Below are positions 1 through 13,972 of a stretch of 64,000 nt of DNA, in pieces (within the stretch, counting starts at the first letter, position 1; each line of letters starts with the position of its first letter). This stretch comes from Tomocerus qinae. Taxonomy: Eukaryota > Arthropoda > Collembola > Entomobryomorpha > Tomoceridae. A model generated the notes under the pieces. It searched no databases, was not told the DNA's origin, and saw nothing but the letters and a program-made list of their open reading frames with translations. Location: assembly GCA_020055645.1 (NCBI GenBank), contig CM034550.1, positions 19,729,001 to 19,793,000 on the forward strand. The letters run 5' to 3'. Both the position numbers and the translations under genes were made by a program.

Positions 1-113
1 TGTGTGCTATGTACATATATGTAAGTAGACAGAAAAGAGTACGTCTTAAACTCTCCGACGCTCTATGTAAACTGAAAGAAAGCACTAAGAGAGCTGTACA
101 CTATCCTCGTTTG

Positions 114-125
114 TGTACATGTACA
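114..125. repeat. 12 bp perfect palindrome TGTACATGTACA
   Basis: Perfect self-complementary 12-mer. TGTACATGTAC-like words recur elsewhere in the window (near 15375, 15409, 15885 and 36596), so it is probably a product of the GTAC-rich composition rather than a specific protein-binding site. Confidence 0.6.
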
Positions 126-1045
126 ATACGTAAAGGTATGTGTAGGTAGGTATAAGAACACTTACACTTACACATTCACGAATAGTTTACTTATTTACTA
201 GCGAGTGAGCACTAGCGTCTCATGCCACAATTCAAGTCTACCTTTCATATGTATATAAGATGATGGGTGTACCTACTAATAGTTTTATTGACTACTGGAA
301 ATGAACGGACTATAGAATGACTGAGACAAGTCAGTCAAACGAACCGAAGGAACTGAACTACGAACTACCGCAGTCCGCAGCCGACGACAAGTGAATGAGG
401 ATAGTTAAGTTCAGTTAAACTGAAAACAGTCAGTCGATTTGATTCAACTCAGCACACGAAAAGACAGACGTGCTCTCCACTGACAGACGGACTGACAATG
501 AACGGAGTTTCCTTTACTTTTCCTTGTATTTACTCTACATATAGCAAGTGCTGCATGTAACGCAAACGTAAGTAGCCTAGTCCACGTAATACTACAAATG
601 CCAATGAGCAGACTACTACTAACATAGTTACAATAGATAAAGCACTGTGTTGGAACTGGACCTGGCTCTACATACTTTTCGTTTGCTTTCCACTTCACTT
701 CCAATTTCAATGATTCTACACGCCATCAAAACCAATGGAACGGTTTCGCTTACTTAATTCACTCTGTGACTTGAACGAACGTGTGCGGAACTTGCATCTA
801 CTACTTACTATCTGTTCCGTATGTACCACTTCTATGTATGTGTAAACAGACCGACTGTAGTTAGCTTTACAGAATTATATTTATCAGTGCATTACCCACT
901 TGCGCTTTTTATTGCATTATATTGTTTTCCAGAATCCATTATATTCCACTATATTTGACTTTGTTCTTCTAAAAGTTTGCGGATGGAGTGCGGTGGAGTT
1001 TTCTTCTGTTATTTTATAGCTAACATCACTCAACTCATACTAACT

Positions 1046-1061
1046 GAAGGAAGGAAGGAAG
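1046..1061. repeat. Short GAAG/GGAA tetranucleotide run
   Basis: Four tandem GAAG units (16 bp) read directly from the sequence. A run of four TCC units follows at 1981-1992. Both are too short to be strongly length-polymorphic. Confidence 0.7.
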
Positions 1062-1860
1062 AAAAGAGCAGTAGCACAAAATACAGTCATTCCTATACTT
1101 AGCTATCCTACTCCACTTGTACCAATTTTATCTACTCTTTTACAGAATATGATTCTTACATACACATTTTAGTGCATAATGTCAGATAGGTACATGGAAT
1201 AGCGATGTCAGCTTAAAGTCTATGAAACTACTTATATGTATTTCATTATAGTAGTTGTATTTCGCCTGGCTCTTCCAAGACAGTACGTAAAGCATCACTT
1301 CTACATATACTTTTAGCTCTGTTCCGCCTCTCCTAATATTTTCTGGTCGTAAAAGGCAATCCTATACGTACTTAACTATTACAGCACAACAGAATAGAGC
1401 CAATCGGTTATTCGGGTAGTAGAGCAAGAGAGGGAGAGACAAGGAAAGGTACACAGACCATACTATTACCATGCTGTGTATCTCCGCTGTTCTACTACAA
1501 GGCAGAAATCCGAAGGCCGGGTGCCGGCACTGACCTATATTTATTCCCTTTCGTTAAACTATTTCACTCATACATTTTACATTATCATTCCCTGAAATAT
1601 TGCATCCCTCCTATGGATGTCATACTTATTTACTCATTTTGTCATTTAATTCTCTAAATTATGCAACTGCCTATTAAACTCCCATCATCGACCACTGCCC
1701 TATATAAGGCTAATAATGCTTGTTCAAACATTTTTACACGTGGCTATTTTTATTTATTCCCTTATAAAGGATTTAACCGAGGATTTTTTCATTGTCAGTA
1801 ATAAATAGAGCAAAATCGGTCCATATCATATATGTACAATACATTTCTACTATAAAATAT

Positions 1861-4800
1861 GTTCTGTTTACTATAATATATAAAAAGGAGGGATAGTTGA
1901 GTTAAACATTATATTATTTATATAAAGTAAGTAATTTCTTATTCCGAAACTTATGGACCGTTGGAGGCAGAATTCATTCTTCCTCCTCCTCCCACGCTAC
2001 TTCCCTTTCTATAGTTCTTTGAACATTGAGTTGCCAATCGGCCTAACGAGGGGCTTAGCCTTACGATCCCTATTGTACAGCATCCGATTATTACGTGAAT
2101 ACTGAATAGGGACTCCCCCATATCTAACTATATTGCACAACACACAAATCTGCATAAATCTATACTTTTAAATTCCTAGGATGATGTAGAAAAAATAAGT
2201 GCCTAAGTGAAAATCCTCTCGGGCGATGCTCGTCAGAATATTTACTTAACAACCAGTTCAACATTGAAACGAATAGAGTCCAATATATTGGCGGTCGGTA
2301 TATAGAGGTATCTCTTATATAATGAACTACATCATACACTTTCGGAATACAAAAATAAACATAATAATTCGCTTCACAAGCAATACCAAACACCACTTCA
2401 CTATTTATACTTGTTTATTTAGTACATATATTTCCGTATACATACTAAATACTAGTATACAGCCATAATGCAATTCTTTAATAGATTTAAGTATAAATAC
2501 TACTAAGCTATACTGACTACGTAAATATAAATGTCTAAGTAGCAATAGAGTTGCAGTGCAAACATGTTCAACTATAAACCAGGATATAACTACAGACTTT
2601 ATAATATCATCTATACACGTTGAAATCGTAGAGAATGAGTGAATGCTCAGGGCCATCCAACTGTACTAATGCACCTACGTGTGTCCTTTCTCCTTCTTTC
2701 TCTTTTCTTTCTCGCCTACTTACTTACAGAACAAACACTGACAGCAGCGTACGCCCTACCTTGCAACACCATTCAACTTTACATATACTTACCCATCATG
2801 CTATACTAATATAAGGAAAACTGCACACAATGTGTGTATAGATTATATTAGAAGATACCGAAATACTAACTAAACACACTACACAACAAATACAAACAAA
2901 GTTTTCCCTTGTGAAAGCTACAAGGACATCTAACATGCGACGGCTTCTAGCATTGAGCTTATACGGAGAAAAAGGGAAGTACAAGATATTGCTTATTTGC
3001 TTATAGAAAAAATGTTTTCCTATTTCCTACCTTATGATATAGGAGACAATGCGGAGACTCGTGTCCTGTCCTGTCATCTGCTTTCTTTTCAAATACTTTT
3101 TATGTCCCTATTGTTTTTTAGTCAACTTCACGAATCTATAGCCACTGTTCAGTCACTTAGCAATTTTCTTTGTCTAATCTCAAGTTACAAATATACCTAC
3201 TTTCTTTCGCTTATCGCAAGAGAAAGAATCTATTATTCTTTTTTACTTTGTTCTGTATAGAAAGTAAAAAACACTATGAAAGCATATAAAAATGTTAAAA
3301 ACCAATGATGTCCATGAACAATAAAATTGGCCTATATAACTGCAATGCGTCCTTTTTCTATGTAATATGTAACAGAAGGAAAAAATGGATAAAAGGAATC
3401 ATTAAAAATTCTCTATAAGATAATGCGAATGTATTATATGTGTAGTGCCAGACGTAGCGGAGGTAATTTACAGTTATTGTGATAGTATCTCTGCATAGGT
3501 AAGTACTAATGGGTTATTTACTGCAACACAATACACAAAAGTAACATAGATATTATCTGGCTAATGTATATACGTCCGATATAATGCAAAACTGTCTTCT
3601 GAATCCCTTCATGTTTAGACATAATTTTTGCGTCAAGGTTAGCCTACTAAACTTGGTTGTCTCTACAGAGAGATACAACCAAATTTGAATGACACTCTTT
3701 TCACTTTACTGCTACTAGGACTCAAAAAACAAGAGGAGCAGACTGTCATTACATTCCAAAGCTGCTATTATCTCTCCATGCTATAAAAAGCAGATATACT
3801 CATGAACGCTTCATTAATACATAATCTGGGCAATAAGCATTTCTTTCTGCAAAGGAATTGTCTTGGAAATGTAAGTTGGCCCAAGTATTGCTAAATGTAG
3901 ATATAGTGCAGTATAACATACCTAAATAGACTACATTTAAAACTTAAAGAATGACGCAAGCAGAAGTAAGAGTGAAAATAATGTGAATCTAACACTTACA
4001 GTAGAGGAAGTACAGAGGAGGGGAAGCTGAATAATTAACAGGTTGGCAGATCAATATTGCAAAAACCCTTTGCTTTTCAAGCGCTAACATGACCATTTAC
4101 TATTCTTTCGTTATCCCCCAATGACATCAAGATACTTTCTTTCTTCTAGTAATACAAGGCTCTTTGAATTTACGAGTAATATCAAAGTAGACAGCTTAGT
4201 ATTAATTTACTTGATATTGAGTGAAACAGTTGGGGCAACTAGATTTTATTGGCTTGTGTTGCTCGCATTTCCGATTATTCTTAGAATCAGGTACTTTGGA
4301 TTGAACTTCAAAGAGCCAGAGAAATTACACTACCACAAAACTGAGTATATGAAACCATACCATTCTTGCATAAGGAATTGTGTAATATAAGGCGCTACTA
4401 CATTGATATTTAACCCAAACCAAAAACACACAAGAGACGAAACCGCAGATTCTGATAACCTTGCTTAATTTGATCCCACATTTTACAGTAGTGGCTACGG
4501 CAAACCAATATACAGACAAGGTCACCTAAATTCTAGCTATAGAGATCAAACATACCATTTCCTTGCAAACAGAACAATAACACAATAATGGACATCGTAT
4601 AAGACGTAATTTGGTAATCATACCATCGTAGTGTGTTCATGGTTGAATTGTAGATATGAAGTTACAAAGAGACTCTTCTATAGAAGATTGTTGTGAAAGT
4701 AGGATAAAGTATATTTTGGAACAAACTAACCTCCCACTCCAACTCACTAATCATACCACTCACCATGGAATTACACACATTTAATTTAACAACTTCTATA

Positions 4801-7200
4801 ATTCAGGGAAGCCGCTGCTACTTTAGTTCAGTCAAGGGATAACAAACGCTGTTTCTAATTTCACTTATTTACTCTGTTGGAGACAAGACTTCCTTTCGTC
4901 TAGTCATTTGCTTAGGGAAAATCTAATCTAAATGAAATCAAATCGAATGTGACTTAATGAAAATTATTTCAGATCTGTTGCTTGTGGGAGTAGCACTTGC
5001 TTCATCAACCTTCTTGAAAAGAATAGTCAAATCAAGTCAAGGTGAACCTTTCTTCTATCACATCCAATTTCTGGAACGACTCCATCCGTATAACTAAGTC
5101 TGTCCTTTTCTATCTCTAATCGCGCTGCATTTCATGAGAATGAATGCATAAAGTGTAGGAGTGCATTAAGTAAAAAGAGACCTAGTTAGAAAGCTATCTA
5201 CGTTCTCGACGGTAATTTTTACAGATGAAGGAAAAACAAATTATTACAGCTATTAGTTGATATCCTGGCCCCTTTGGTAGCTGTATCTTAAAAATAATTA
5301 ATCGTGAACCCCAAAATTGCAACCTAGTAGGTAGTTTCATATTGTCACCATTAATGGATAGTTTCCTAACGACCAGCTTCTTTTCGTTTCATCGTGCAAT
5401 AATTCTTTCCCGCAATTCTCAGCCACCATTAATCATTTTTAAGGTCTTTCAAAGCAGTCGACATAGTCAAAACATTATCACATACCACATCCACATCTAT
5501 TCGGCTATATAATACGCTTTAATTTCCTTGGCTCGGACTGCTCAATTAGTAAAATAATGAATTCGGTTAAACTTATTAGGTCTTTCATGAGTTTTATTAT
5601 TTTTTATGTTACTTTTACAGTCGACTGTAGAAGTTGTATCATTAACTTTATCTTGACTAATGTTATTAGAGCGGATATACGTATAGATAAGGTAGTCTAA
5701 CCTCGCTTTGTGAAATTAGTGGTTCTATTCCGAAAGAGACAAATAGTAGCGGCTGAAATCTGAAGGACCAAGCAAAGCCTATCCCCGTGTGTATACTGCA
5801 CTTAATACACATGTCGGGATAATTAAGTAGAGAAAGCCTTTAAAAAATTCACTGCATTGCTTTTCTAATGTCCCTATAGTACATATTAAGCTACTCAATG
5901 AAACTACTAATTGTATTTACGAATTGTTTATAAGTATATTAAGCTAGGATCTATAGGCATGCCTTTTTCTAACCGCCTTCCTTCGGTATGCGTTATTAAA
6001 TATTAAAGTCTTACAATGTTTGATAAGATATCTGTATAGTAAAATGAGTTTAGTATATGTATATAGTCATTGAACGTCGGCAGGTCTAAGAAAGCGTTCT
6101 TTAGTCAATTTCAACTTGAGTCAATCGGATACATAATACATAGCATGCATAGTTTTCATTTCTCTGTGGCATTGGTAAGTAGTCAAGTGAAACGAACCGA
6201 TAGGAATCCACACCGAACCGGGTTCAACCCCAACCTAACTTCGGAGGACAAATGCAAGGTTGCACATGCAGGCATGAATTACTAAAAGCTCTGTTGGCTA
6301 TCAGAATTGAAATTGGAATGGTTACGTATTTGCTGTTGCCATTCTGTTTGTGCATGACCATTGTTCTGATACTAACCATTCCGACTATCTCCATTTAAAT
6401 GACCAATTTTAAAACTTAACCTTAACCAATAGAACTTTACCTGCTAAACTCAATAATCCTCAGTACACAAACTTATTCACCAGATATGTGATCCTCATAC
6501 ACACTTTAACTAAATGTTTCTTCTCCACAGGGACACTTTTCACGTAAAAGATGATTCTCGCCAAATCTAATCCTTGTTACACAACTTGGGCCATTACCAC
6601 TTCGTGTATACTAAAGTATACCATATAGATGCTATATGGTAAATGCTTGTCTGTACCTATCGTCTTTTAACATTGAATCTAAATATAGATAACAGAAATC
6701 CTTCGTCGCAAAAATACTAGTCTATGACATTCATTAAAATATGCGTGGTATTCCACTCTAATATCAGTAATGGATATATTATATAACGCATACCCGATGG
6801 TAATGATTTCCTTTCTTTTTCAACTCAAGTTTATTTATATATATTGTGACTCCTATTACTGTTCAGATGTTACAAAAGGCCACTGTAAATGTCAAAGTCA
6901 TTCTAGCCTGTGCCATCAAATAATTCATCATGTAATATCAGTACAATTGACAGTGACAGTAATATAAATATGCATTTTGTGTGTCCCGGTAATACTTGGC
7001 GTTTTCTTTCCCGGTTTCGATCACACTTTACAGGATATGTGTAAAAAATGCCATTGTGCACTTGTATTCTCTAGAAATGGTACATGAATCATTTCCCGTG
7101 GAATGGAGAAAGACATATTGCATAAGTAAATATATAATATAATGACTAGGTATCCTAGAGCGAAGAAAAACTTTCGTTACATTTGTGTTTGTCTTGTTTG
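1861..7200. other. Gene-free AT-rich DNA
   Basis: No gene recognised. Open frames are at most 89 codons (4121-4390 plus strand, hydrophobic, no family recognised). A donor-like site (ATAG followed by GTAAGTAC) lies at about 3498, but no credible exon precedes it. An acceptor-like CTTCTCCACAG ends near 6530, also without a recognisable coding exon after it. Both are compatible with chance in DNA this rich in GTA and pyrimidine tracts. The only structured element noticed is the inverted repeat at 6619-6641. Confidence 0.5.
6619..6641. repeat. Perfect 10 bp inverted repeat with 3 nt spacer
   Basis: The arm TACCATATAG at 6619-6628 is exactly complementary to CTATATGGTA at 6632-6641, with spacer ATG. 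In RNA this would form a tight hairpin. It could also be a dimeric protein-binding site. No neighbouring gene gives it a role, and ten perfect pairs can occur by chance in 64 kb. Confidence 0.75.
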
Positions 7201-7620
7201 ACATATAAAAGTCGTAAAGTACAAAACGCCCACCATCCGTATAACACTTTCCTTCCATACTTTTCTCCAACGCTATTTACCTTGAGTTCTCAAGAGCAAA
7301 AACAACATCCGAACAACACTCTCATAACAACAGACTTTGCAACAAAAAGAAGTGTAATACATGTAGTGGTACACAGACAGGTATACAACCAATGTATAAA
7401 ACCCGAGAAAGTTACACACAACTTTGCAGACATCGTTTCTGCCTTTACATAGAGTGTCTTATGTTTCCGTGCAAAGCCAGACTTGAACAGACCTTATCCA
7501 CTACTCTTTCTAACAAACTAAACCAAGCCACCATTAAGTCAACACAGCACTACCGCAACAAACATCTAAACCAGTCAACAAAACCAAAGCCATGAATGTT
7601 AGTCGTACGTATACAGACTC
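7201..7620 (+). other. C-rich strand-asymmetric patch
   Basis: Hand counting of the seven 60-base lines gives 53 G against 111 C on the plus strand, while total G+C stays near the window average. The patch contains overlapping open frames of 67 to 89 codons (7183-7452, 7392-7595) with no recognisable protein similarity. These frames are explained by low T/A stop content in a C-rich strand rather than by coding. There is no microsatellite that accounts for the bias. Confidence 0.6.
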
Positions 7621-10600
7621 TAATCTAAATCTGCAGGGAAGGCTCTACATTTCTCCGAGTGCTAAGTTTCAGTTCAGTACAGACTTTCGGTTTCGTAACC
7701 TTCATCCAATCCCACGCAATGCCTTGAATACATTTATATTTTCTATAGGTATCTACTGCATTAGTATGCTCCGTACATATTTCTATCTCCACTTACGTAT
7801 ACTCCCGAACAATACACATCTACCCAGGATGCGTCGTTGCCAATAATATACTTCTAATACGTACATGACATTATATAGGCAAATCTTCCTATACTATAGG
7901 TAATAGTAGGTACAATATTGGAAACCTTGAAAGCATGCTAAAAGCTACGCTCAAACTTTGGATTATGCCACTCCATGAACTAAACACGTTCGTGCCGAAA
8001 CTGTGTAACATTTCTAATTTTTTCAGCGTTCATAACCTACGTTGCACTAAAAAGTAATGGAGCTCTGTACATAGGTACTTAGGCGTGTGCATATATCTTG
8101 TACATTAATAGATGGTATAAATTTCAGAGACACTAAATTATGTGGCTATTACTTGTAAATGTACTTTCAGTGTTAACAGTATTAATGGTAATCCCACATA
8201 ATTCAAAATTAGACTCAAACCAGACTTCATAAATAAGAAGGGAAGACTAAAATGACACAATAGATGAGGCATACGCTATAGAGATTAGGTCTAAACGAAT
8301 TAAAAAGAGGAACTGTATGATACGTCATGTCTGTCGCCACCTTGAAGAACAACATTCAAGGAACCCCGTTTGATCTATGGCATCGCCTAATTCAATTAAC
8401 TAACTGCCGACTCGCCAGATCCATCCAGTCCGGCTCAGGACAAAGAAATTTGTCCCAAAAAATACCTTGAGGAAATTTAATCATGAGGCAAGTTCAAAAT
8501 ACACTAGCACTGGATAACAGTAGAGATAGCTAAGTATATTTGGAACGACTAGGCTTCATTTCCTTAGGGAGTCTCTCTTATTCTATTACATTTGACTAAC
8601 TACATGAAGTGTTCTGGACCAAGTGTGCATTGTGCACTGCACTAACTGCTCTGGTCTTATTAATAATGTACAGCAGCAGTTTCTTGTGTATTACAATTAC
8701 TTATACACACACCATACCTAAAAGTATTATCAGACTTGTCTTCAAAATCGGGTCAATGTCACAGACGCTACGGAAAATTATCAGAAAGAACTCTGGCCTT
8801 GTCTATCACTAAACTAAAGTCACTACAAGGTACAAAACAAACATTCATTCCATCTGCCAACCCCAACTTTTTTCCTACTATCGAAAACCTTTGCCAATTT
8901 AACTCTTACTTAACTACTCTCCTGTAGTAGCACAACTTTGTCGTGTTAATCCAACTCAACTATACTTACTACCTCGTGTAACTATGAATCTTAGACTTTT
9001 TTATTATAGCTATGTACATATTACAATTTACAACTTAACAAATATACATGAATAGAGCTCCATGTGGATTTAGCTATTTAAAATAAACACAAGTTACTAC
9101 TATACTAGGTAATCAAGGGAATTTGTTGTACTAGTAATAATACGCTTTCTATACCCCTATAGCTAAAGATAATACTGGGCGTTACAAACCACTACCTAGA
9201 CTAAAAACGTTTAACTTCCGTCCTTTGAGAACATGAAATTATATAATTTCCTATTGCTACATATACAAACGTCAAATTTCAATATACATGGTACTCCCTA
9301 GTAATCAACATTTAGGTATCTATCTAGGAAAGGTCAAAATTAGTTTACTGATTCAGTTTAATTTTTGGTAATGAAATTATGTCTTATTTTAATTGGATGG
9401 TCACTGCTGGGAAATGTCCGAAGAAATTGTCCGGGTACATAAGTCCGATTCAAGACGGTTCTATCTACTAGTAGTGTTAACAGACAACCCCAGAAGCTAT
9501 ACAGTCTTTGTACTGTGGGATACTAAGCACTACTTTAACAGAAAACAAATAGGTGCCTGCGTAGATTGTAAATAGATACTACTAAATACTTACTAGCTTT
9601 TATCCATATTCAGTACTTTCAATTGTCTGTCTTACATTGCTATTACTAGTATTACAAACCTTTACTTCAAAAGGTGGAGCAGACAGAACAAATGTCAAAG
9701 TGCAAAACAGATTGTAGTGTCTAGTTTTCTGTTCGTCTAACAAATTCAATCGTCCGAATTGCCCTTGTACTTTATTTGCGCCTTACTTTATTTTGCCTCC
9801 TTTTGTCTATTGTTTTATTCCGCACACACGACTCAACTCACTCTGCTCATCACTAATTCATGAAAAGAAAGCGATTCAGTAACATTGGAATTCTATTCTA
9901 GGCTAATGTATTTAGATCCGATAGGTAACCAATAACATTATTGTCCTCTTCCTCTACTACAGGTCTCTTTTATCAACTCTACTTATCCTTCAAAGCCTTG
10001 ACCAATTTTATTCCATAACATTCTATGTATACTAAACGTTGGTGAATAGTATATCTTTTAAAACGATATGACAAAAATGAGATGAAGATGAGCTAAAGTA
10101 ATTTTTAAAATGCTAAAAGTTAAAAATTGGAATTAATCCTGTAAGGTAATTTTTAAGCACATTATTTTAGCAAATATTGTTCTGCCTGTTTGGGTATGCC
10201 AGTTTGGTTGATTTGTCATGTAATGATTACTACAGTTATGAAAATTAACTAAAATTACAGTGGAGAAGCCAATACTTGTGATAATAAGTAGAAGTACTAG
10301 CACGTGTGTATTGTTTGATTTAAATTGAATAAGATAGCTCGCGTTTAGAGATCTACAAGGACAAATGCTACAGAATGTAATGCTATCTATAAAAGCTATC
10401 TAATAACAAACCGCAGATTTCCATTGCATACCTTCACTCATCCTTTATTATGGATCAAATCGATCCAATTGAAAATGCTTCCTTGGTGCTTATGCCACAT
10501 TATGCTTTGGTAGTTATCTCAAGTTGCATCCTGCACTAAATTGAGGTAATTGTATACTATATCATATATCAAACAGTGGATACATTACACTACCGTATCA

Positions 10601-12334
10601 AATGCTATTATTGCTTTCTACCTTTCCTATTTTTACCGAATTAGCACCATTACCTCTAACCCAAATTCCCAGCATGCCTTGTGCGTTGTAAACTACACAT
10701 TCAAACAGTGCATAAATTGCAAGGACTAGACAACACCGACAACACCATACTGAGTAACTATTCTATGACTATGCACTTACGACTGCATTAATATAACACA
10801 AGCTCAAATGACACGGGGAAAGAAAATCCGAAGGTCTTTTCCAATTTGTCTACCGTGACTCTACACGATATTCAAAGTGTTGCTTCGCTATATTGAAATA
10901 TTACGTCCGTTTATCTATGCTTTCATGTAATATATATAGTCTAAGCACGCGGGTAACCTTCATCCATTATTGTCCTCCTACGTATGTATTCAAGGAAAAA
11001 CTAAAGCCGGGTGAATTGGAAAGATGCTTTCACCAATAAAAACTAACGAACTACTAACTGCAGGTCAACATCTCAAAGACATTTTTTAATATTAAAATAT
11101 TTGAATTCTAAAATGCATGCAGATCACTTTCAACCAAATTCATCAATTTTTAAGTAATTATGAGTTAATTACCGTCTAATCAGTGGAGTATCAAAATTAG
11201 AAATGCCTATCGTAGTTGTTGATTTTCCATGCACAATAAAAAGTAAAGGTTGTTGTTAACAAACTCAATATTCTGCGACATGGCTACATGACTAGCAAGA
11301 GAAATTAGACAATAGGCATAGCACGAGTTTTCCAGATGTAGGTAACAGTAACACTAAAACATTAACAGCCACGCTCCAGCAGAATGTTCCGGATAGTTTT
11401 GATGAAATTTACAAAGCGTGGGGTTAATTTACAATTTAAATCAAGGACACGTCAAACCGATTTTGAAATCAATTGTCTATATCTCTATAATTGTTTATGT
11501 CCGTCTGTTGAAATAGACAACTGAAAATAGGTAAGACCGTCCCTAACACAAAATGACTAACAAAATGATTGCAGGAGACTACTAACTGTGCTACATTTTC
11601 CATTCTTCCTAACTATATGCTTTTCCTTAATAATATGTCAAGGTGGAGGGAGAAGGTAGGCCGTCGATGTTTTCCTAAATGCAACACTACATTTATCCTA
11701 CTGTCCATGCCATGAGTTTTGCCAGTTCAGTTTTATCATAAATTTTTGATTCGTTGAAAATCGGGAAAAGACGAATATCAATGTTCTATAATATGCACAG
11801 TACGAGTCTGTTGCTGCTGTTACTTCACTCATGTTAAAAGGAAATGTACCATACTGTGAAAGGATGCTCGAGTACAAATAGACGATATCTAAATATACAA
11901 TATACACACGAGCATGGAAATGTCAGCAGGAAATTCGGTAGACTGAATAAAGCAATAAGTGGGCGTAATTGTATACTGAGTCTCTCAGTCCTTGCTCCAA
12001 CTACTTTAAGCTAGGTATTCGAAAATAATTAGGAATATCCTATTTGTCTAAAATTCTATCAAAATTAATATCTAAAAGCTTTGTGCATGAATATCTGTAC
12101 AATATGACTGCAAATTCAATTACTATTGTTTTTCTACTCACTTGTTTGTCACAAATAAGGAAGTCCTAACCATTTCTACGCAGTAAATTACTTAAAATAT
12201 TCAAATTTAATATATATAAAATCTTAGTATACATGTACTATTTTATCCTTTGAAGGTTGAGACAATATGCTTTTGTGTGCTAACGAAATAGAATTAAGAG
12301 CAACAATATTAATGAAGCAGTACTTTGTACTTAC
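7621..12334. other. Gene-free AT-rich DNA
   Basis: No gene recognised. Open frames reach 84 codons (7592-7846) without similarity to anything known to me. A short C- and T-rich run lies around 9750-9850. From about 10020 to 10330 the text is more ordinary AT-rich intron-like DNA. No tRNA-like B box, long simple repeat or poly-A tail is present. Confidence 0.5.
8340..8361. repeat. Perfect 7 bp inverted repeat, 8 nt loop
   Basis: CCTTGAA (8340-8346) and TTCAAGG (8355-8361) are exact reverse complements separated by 8 nt. Such short arms are expected by chance many times in 64 kb; it is listed only because pairing is perfect and half G+C-containing. Confidence 0.55.
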
Positions 12335-12443
12335 CTTTATGTAATAAATAGTAGAATCGCTGCGTCTTCAGTTAGAATCTCTCATCCAAGTCGGAAACCA
12401 GCGTGTACTTTAATATAGCCATTGATTGTCTCTCCGGGAAACT
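12335..12443 (-). other. Candidate non-coding (UTR-type) exon bounded by splice signals
   Basis: On the minus strand a pyrimidine-rich acceptor ending CTTGATATTCCAG is followed by 109 nt and then a strong donor, AAAG followed by GTAAGTAC. All three forward frames contain a stop, so if it is an exon it is untranslated or belongs to a non-coding RNA. One frame briefly reads PEFPGETINGYIKV, which superficially resembles the PG-x-T-x-x-G strand of arrestin-type domains, but it spans the acceptor and hits a stop soon after. Strong donor motifs are frequent here because the DNA is rich in GTA words, so chance is a serious alternative. A second exon-like segment on the same strand is at 22259-22421. 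Confidence 0.2.
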
Positions 12444-13165
12444 CTGGAATATCAAGGACGAAATTGAATTGTAAAAAATGTAGGAACACAGTATATTAAT
12501 TGAAGGCACCAGATTCACAATTTTTGAAATGGTTTGGTAAGATGTAACCAAAGGGCACTATTAACTTGTATACAAATATATTGGTCTTTAGAGTCAGACG
12601 CTTGACTAACTTTATTCAAAGTTGATTGGGAACTGGAGGAACTGAGCAAAGTCAGTTACTTGTTACGTCTAAAAACAGAATGCCTAAAAAAATTCGTCGA
12701 AGGGCTGCTTACCCTCTGCTGACTGACAACTAGTGTGAAATGTTCCTTCACAGCCCTCCGACCTTGCCATGTCAAGACCTACTACCCTTAGTTTTTTACC
12801 TGGGTGACTCAATTTTCGTCTTTGCCTTTGCAATGCGGATACTCATTGCATGTATAAGTAGTCTCTGTACACTGTGAAGAATAGGTATACCTTAAGGACT
12901 GCGGCGGTAGCTATTTGCATCGAGTCATGCTACTATATTATATAGAGTAAGTAGGTACTTGCATGTAAAAAACAAATCATTACAGTAGTAGTGGGAGGAT
13001 ATTAAAGGTCCCCTTATTTAGGTGGTTAGCTTATTAAAGCATCAGAAAATGACAAAAGTAAGTCGCATAATATTTTATACCTTCAAAAATCCCTGCTCCA
13101 TGCATTCAAAGCTATTTTTACATAAAAATTACTCAGAACGAAACTTTATTGACAACCTTTCTTAA

Positions 13166-13551
13166 AAAACAAAACTTTGTTTTCATCCCTTTCTTGGCTT
13201 AAGTAATATTTCCTTCACGTCTTTATACCCTCTTCCAACTTGGAATTCTAAATTAAGACAAGCAGACGGATTAACTAACAAGGCACCTTTTTCAACTTTA
13301 TCTTCTCTGACCTGACTCCTGAACAACTAAATAATTTTATAAATGTAGAAAAGGAAGGCATCCAATATTCAGATTATTCAGAGTCATGTATGTGCACGTA
13401 GTATTAAGGGATAGACAATTGAAAACAAAGCCAAGTATCGTTAAAAATGCCCTCAAGACGTCGGCTACGGGAATTCCAACATCAATAGTCATACTTTGTC
13501 AGAAACAAATTATCAAATAATATTACATCTTAGTAAAACAAAACTTTGTTT
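13166..13551. repeat. 17 bp direct repeat about 370 bp apart, itself near-palindromic
   Basis: The word AAAACAAAACTTTGTTT occurs at 13166-13182 and again at 13535-13551. Each copy has complementary arms (AAACAAA/TTTGTTT) around a two-base centre. The 350 bp between copies shows no gene. Shared flanks beyond the 17 bp were not seen, so this may be coincidence of low-complexity A/T sequence rather than the ends of an inserted element. Confidence 0.5.
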
Positions 13552-13615
13552 CGTTCAAATGAAATCCAAGTGACCGTTTCGATTTTTAAGTCATTACTAC
13601 TACAGCTTAAATAAA

Positions 13616-13972
13616 TTATGTGCATACTGAACATGTTAAGGGACTCAAACTGTTAGGATTTAAATGCAAGCAATTGCTCGGCTTATGTGTAAAGCCAACC
13701 AGTTGTCCACAATCACAAAAATTTTCAAATTCATTTTTCTGTCTGTTTGGTACACTAATGCTGATAATAATGATTTTAGAGCCAGCAAGTTCACCGGTTA
13801 GCACCTGTTCGTGTTCCAATTGCGCCCTCGTGCATATGCCTATATTATTTTCATACCAAATGGTGCATGCAGTAATACAGAATAGCCTGACGAGATGATA
13901 AGTATACTCATGCTGCATAGCTAAATAGGATTGATTGTACCGAAATATTATGCTTAGTTCAGGAATATTCAT
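13616..13972 (-). other. Unrecognised 118-codon open frame
   Basis: One of the two longest complete open frames in the window. The predicted product has a hydrophobic N-terminal third and a Cys-rich C-terminal end (Cys pairs in the last 35 residues), but no domain I recognise. A 92-codon frame lies antisense to it (13620-13898), so the segment is simply poor in stops on both strands. About one or two frames this long are expected by chance in 64 kb at 35% G+C. No splice signals or promoter were identified that would support a gene. Confidence 0.1.

Larger units (their letters stand above)
1..1860. other. Gene-free, cryptically simple AT-rich DNA
   Basis: No recognisable gene is present. The text is dominated by reshuffled short words (GTAC, TACT, AGTA, CAGTCA) and by local 4-6 base duplications rather than clean microsatellites. 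Reading frames are short and the longest (about 88 codons, minus strand near 444-710) resembles no known protein. Nothing looks like a promoter with an associated coding frame. Confidence 0.55.

Noticed and set aside
6205..6245. tRNA-like B box (GGGTTCAACCCC)
   Set aside because: The flanks cannot form the T-arm stem and no A box or acceptor stem is found at proper distance.
13616..13972. 118-codon frame as a real gene
   Set aside because: At 35% G+C about one or two frames this long are expected by chance over both strands. It has an antisense frame of 92 codons, no recognised domain and no supporting signals.
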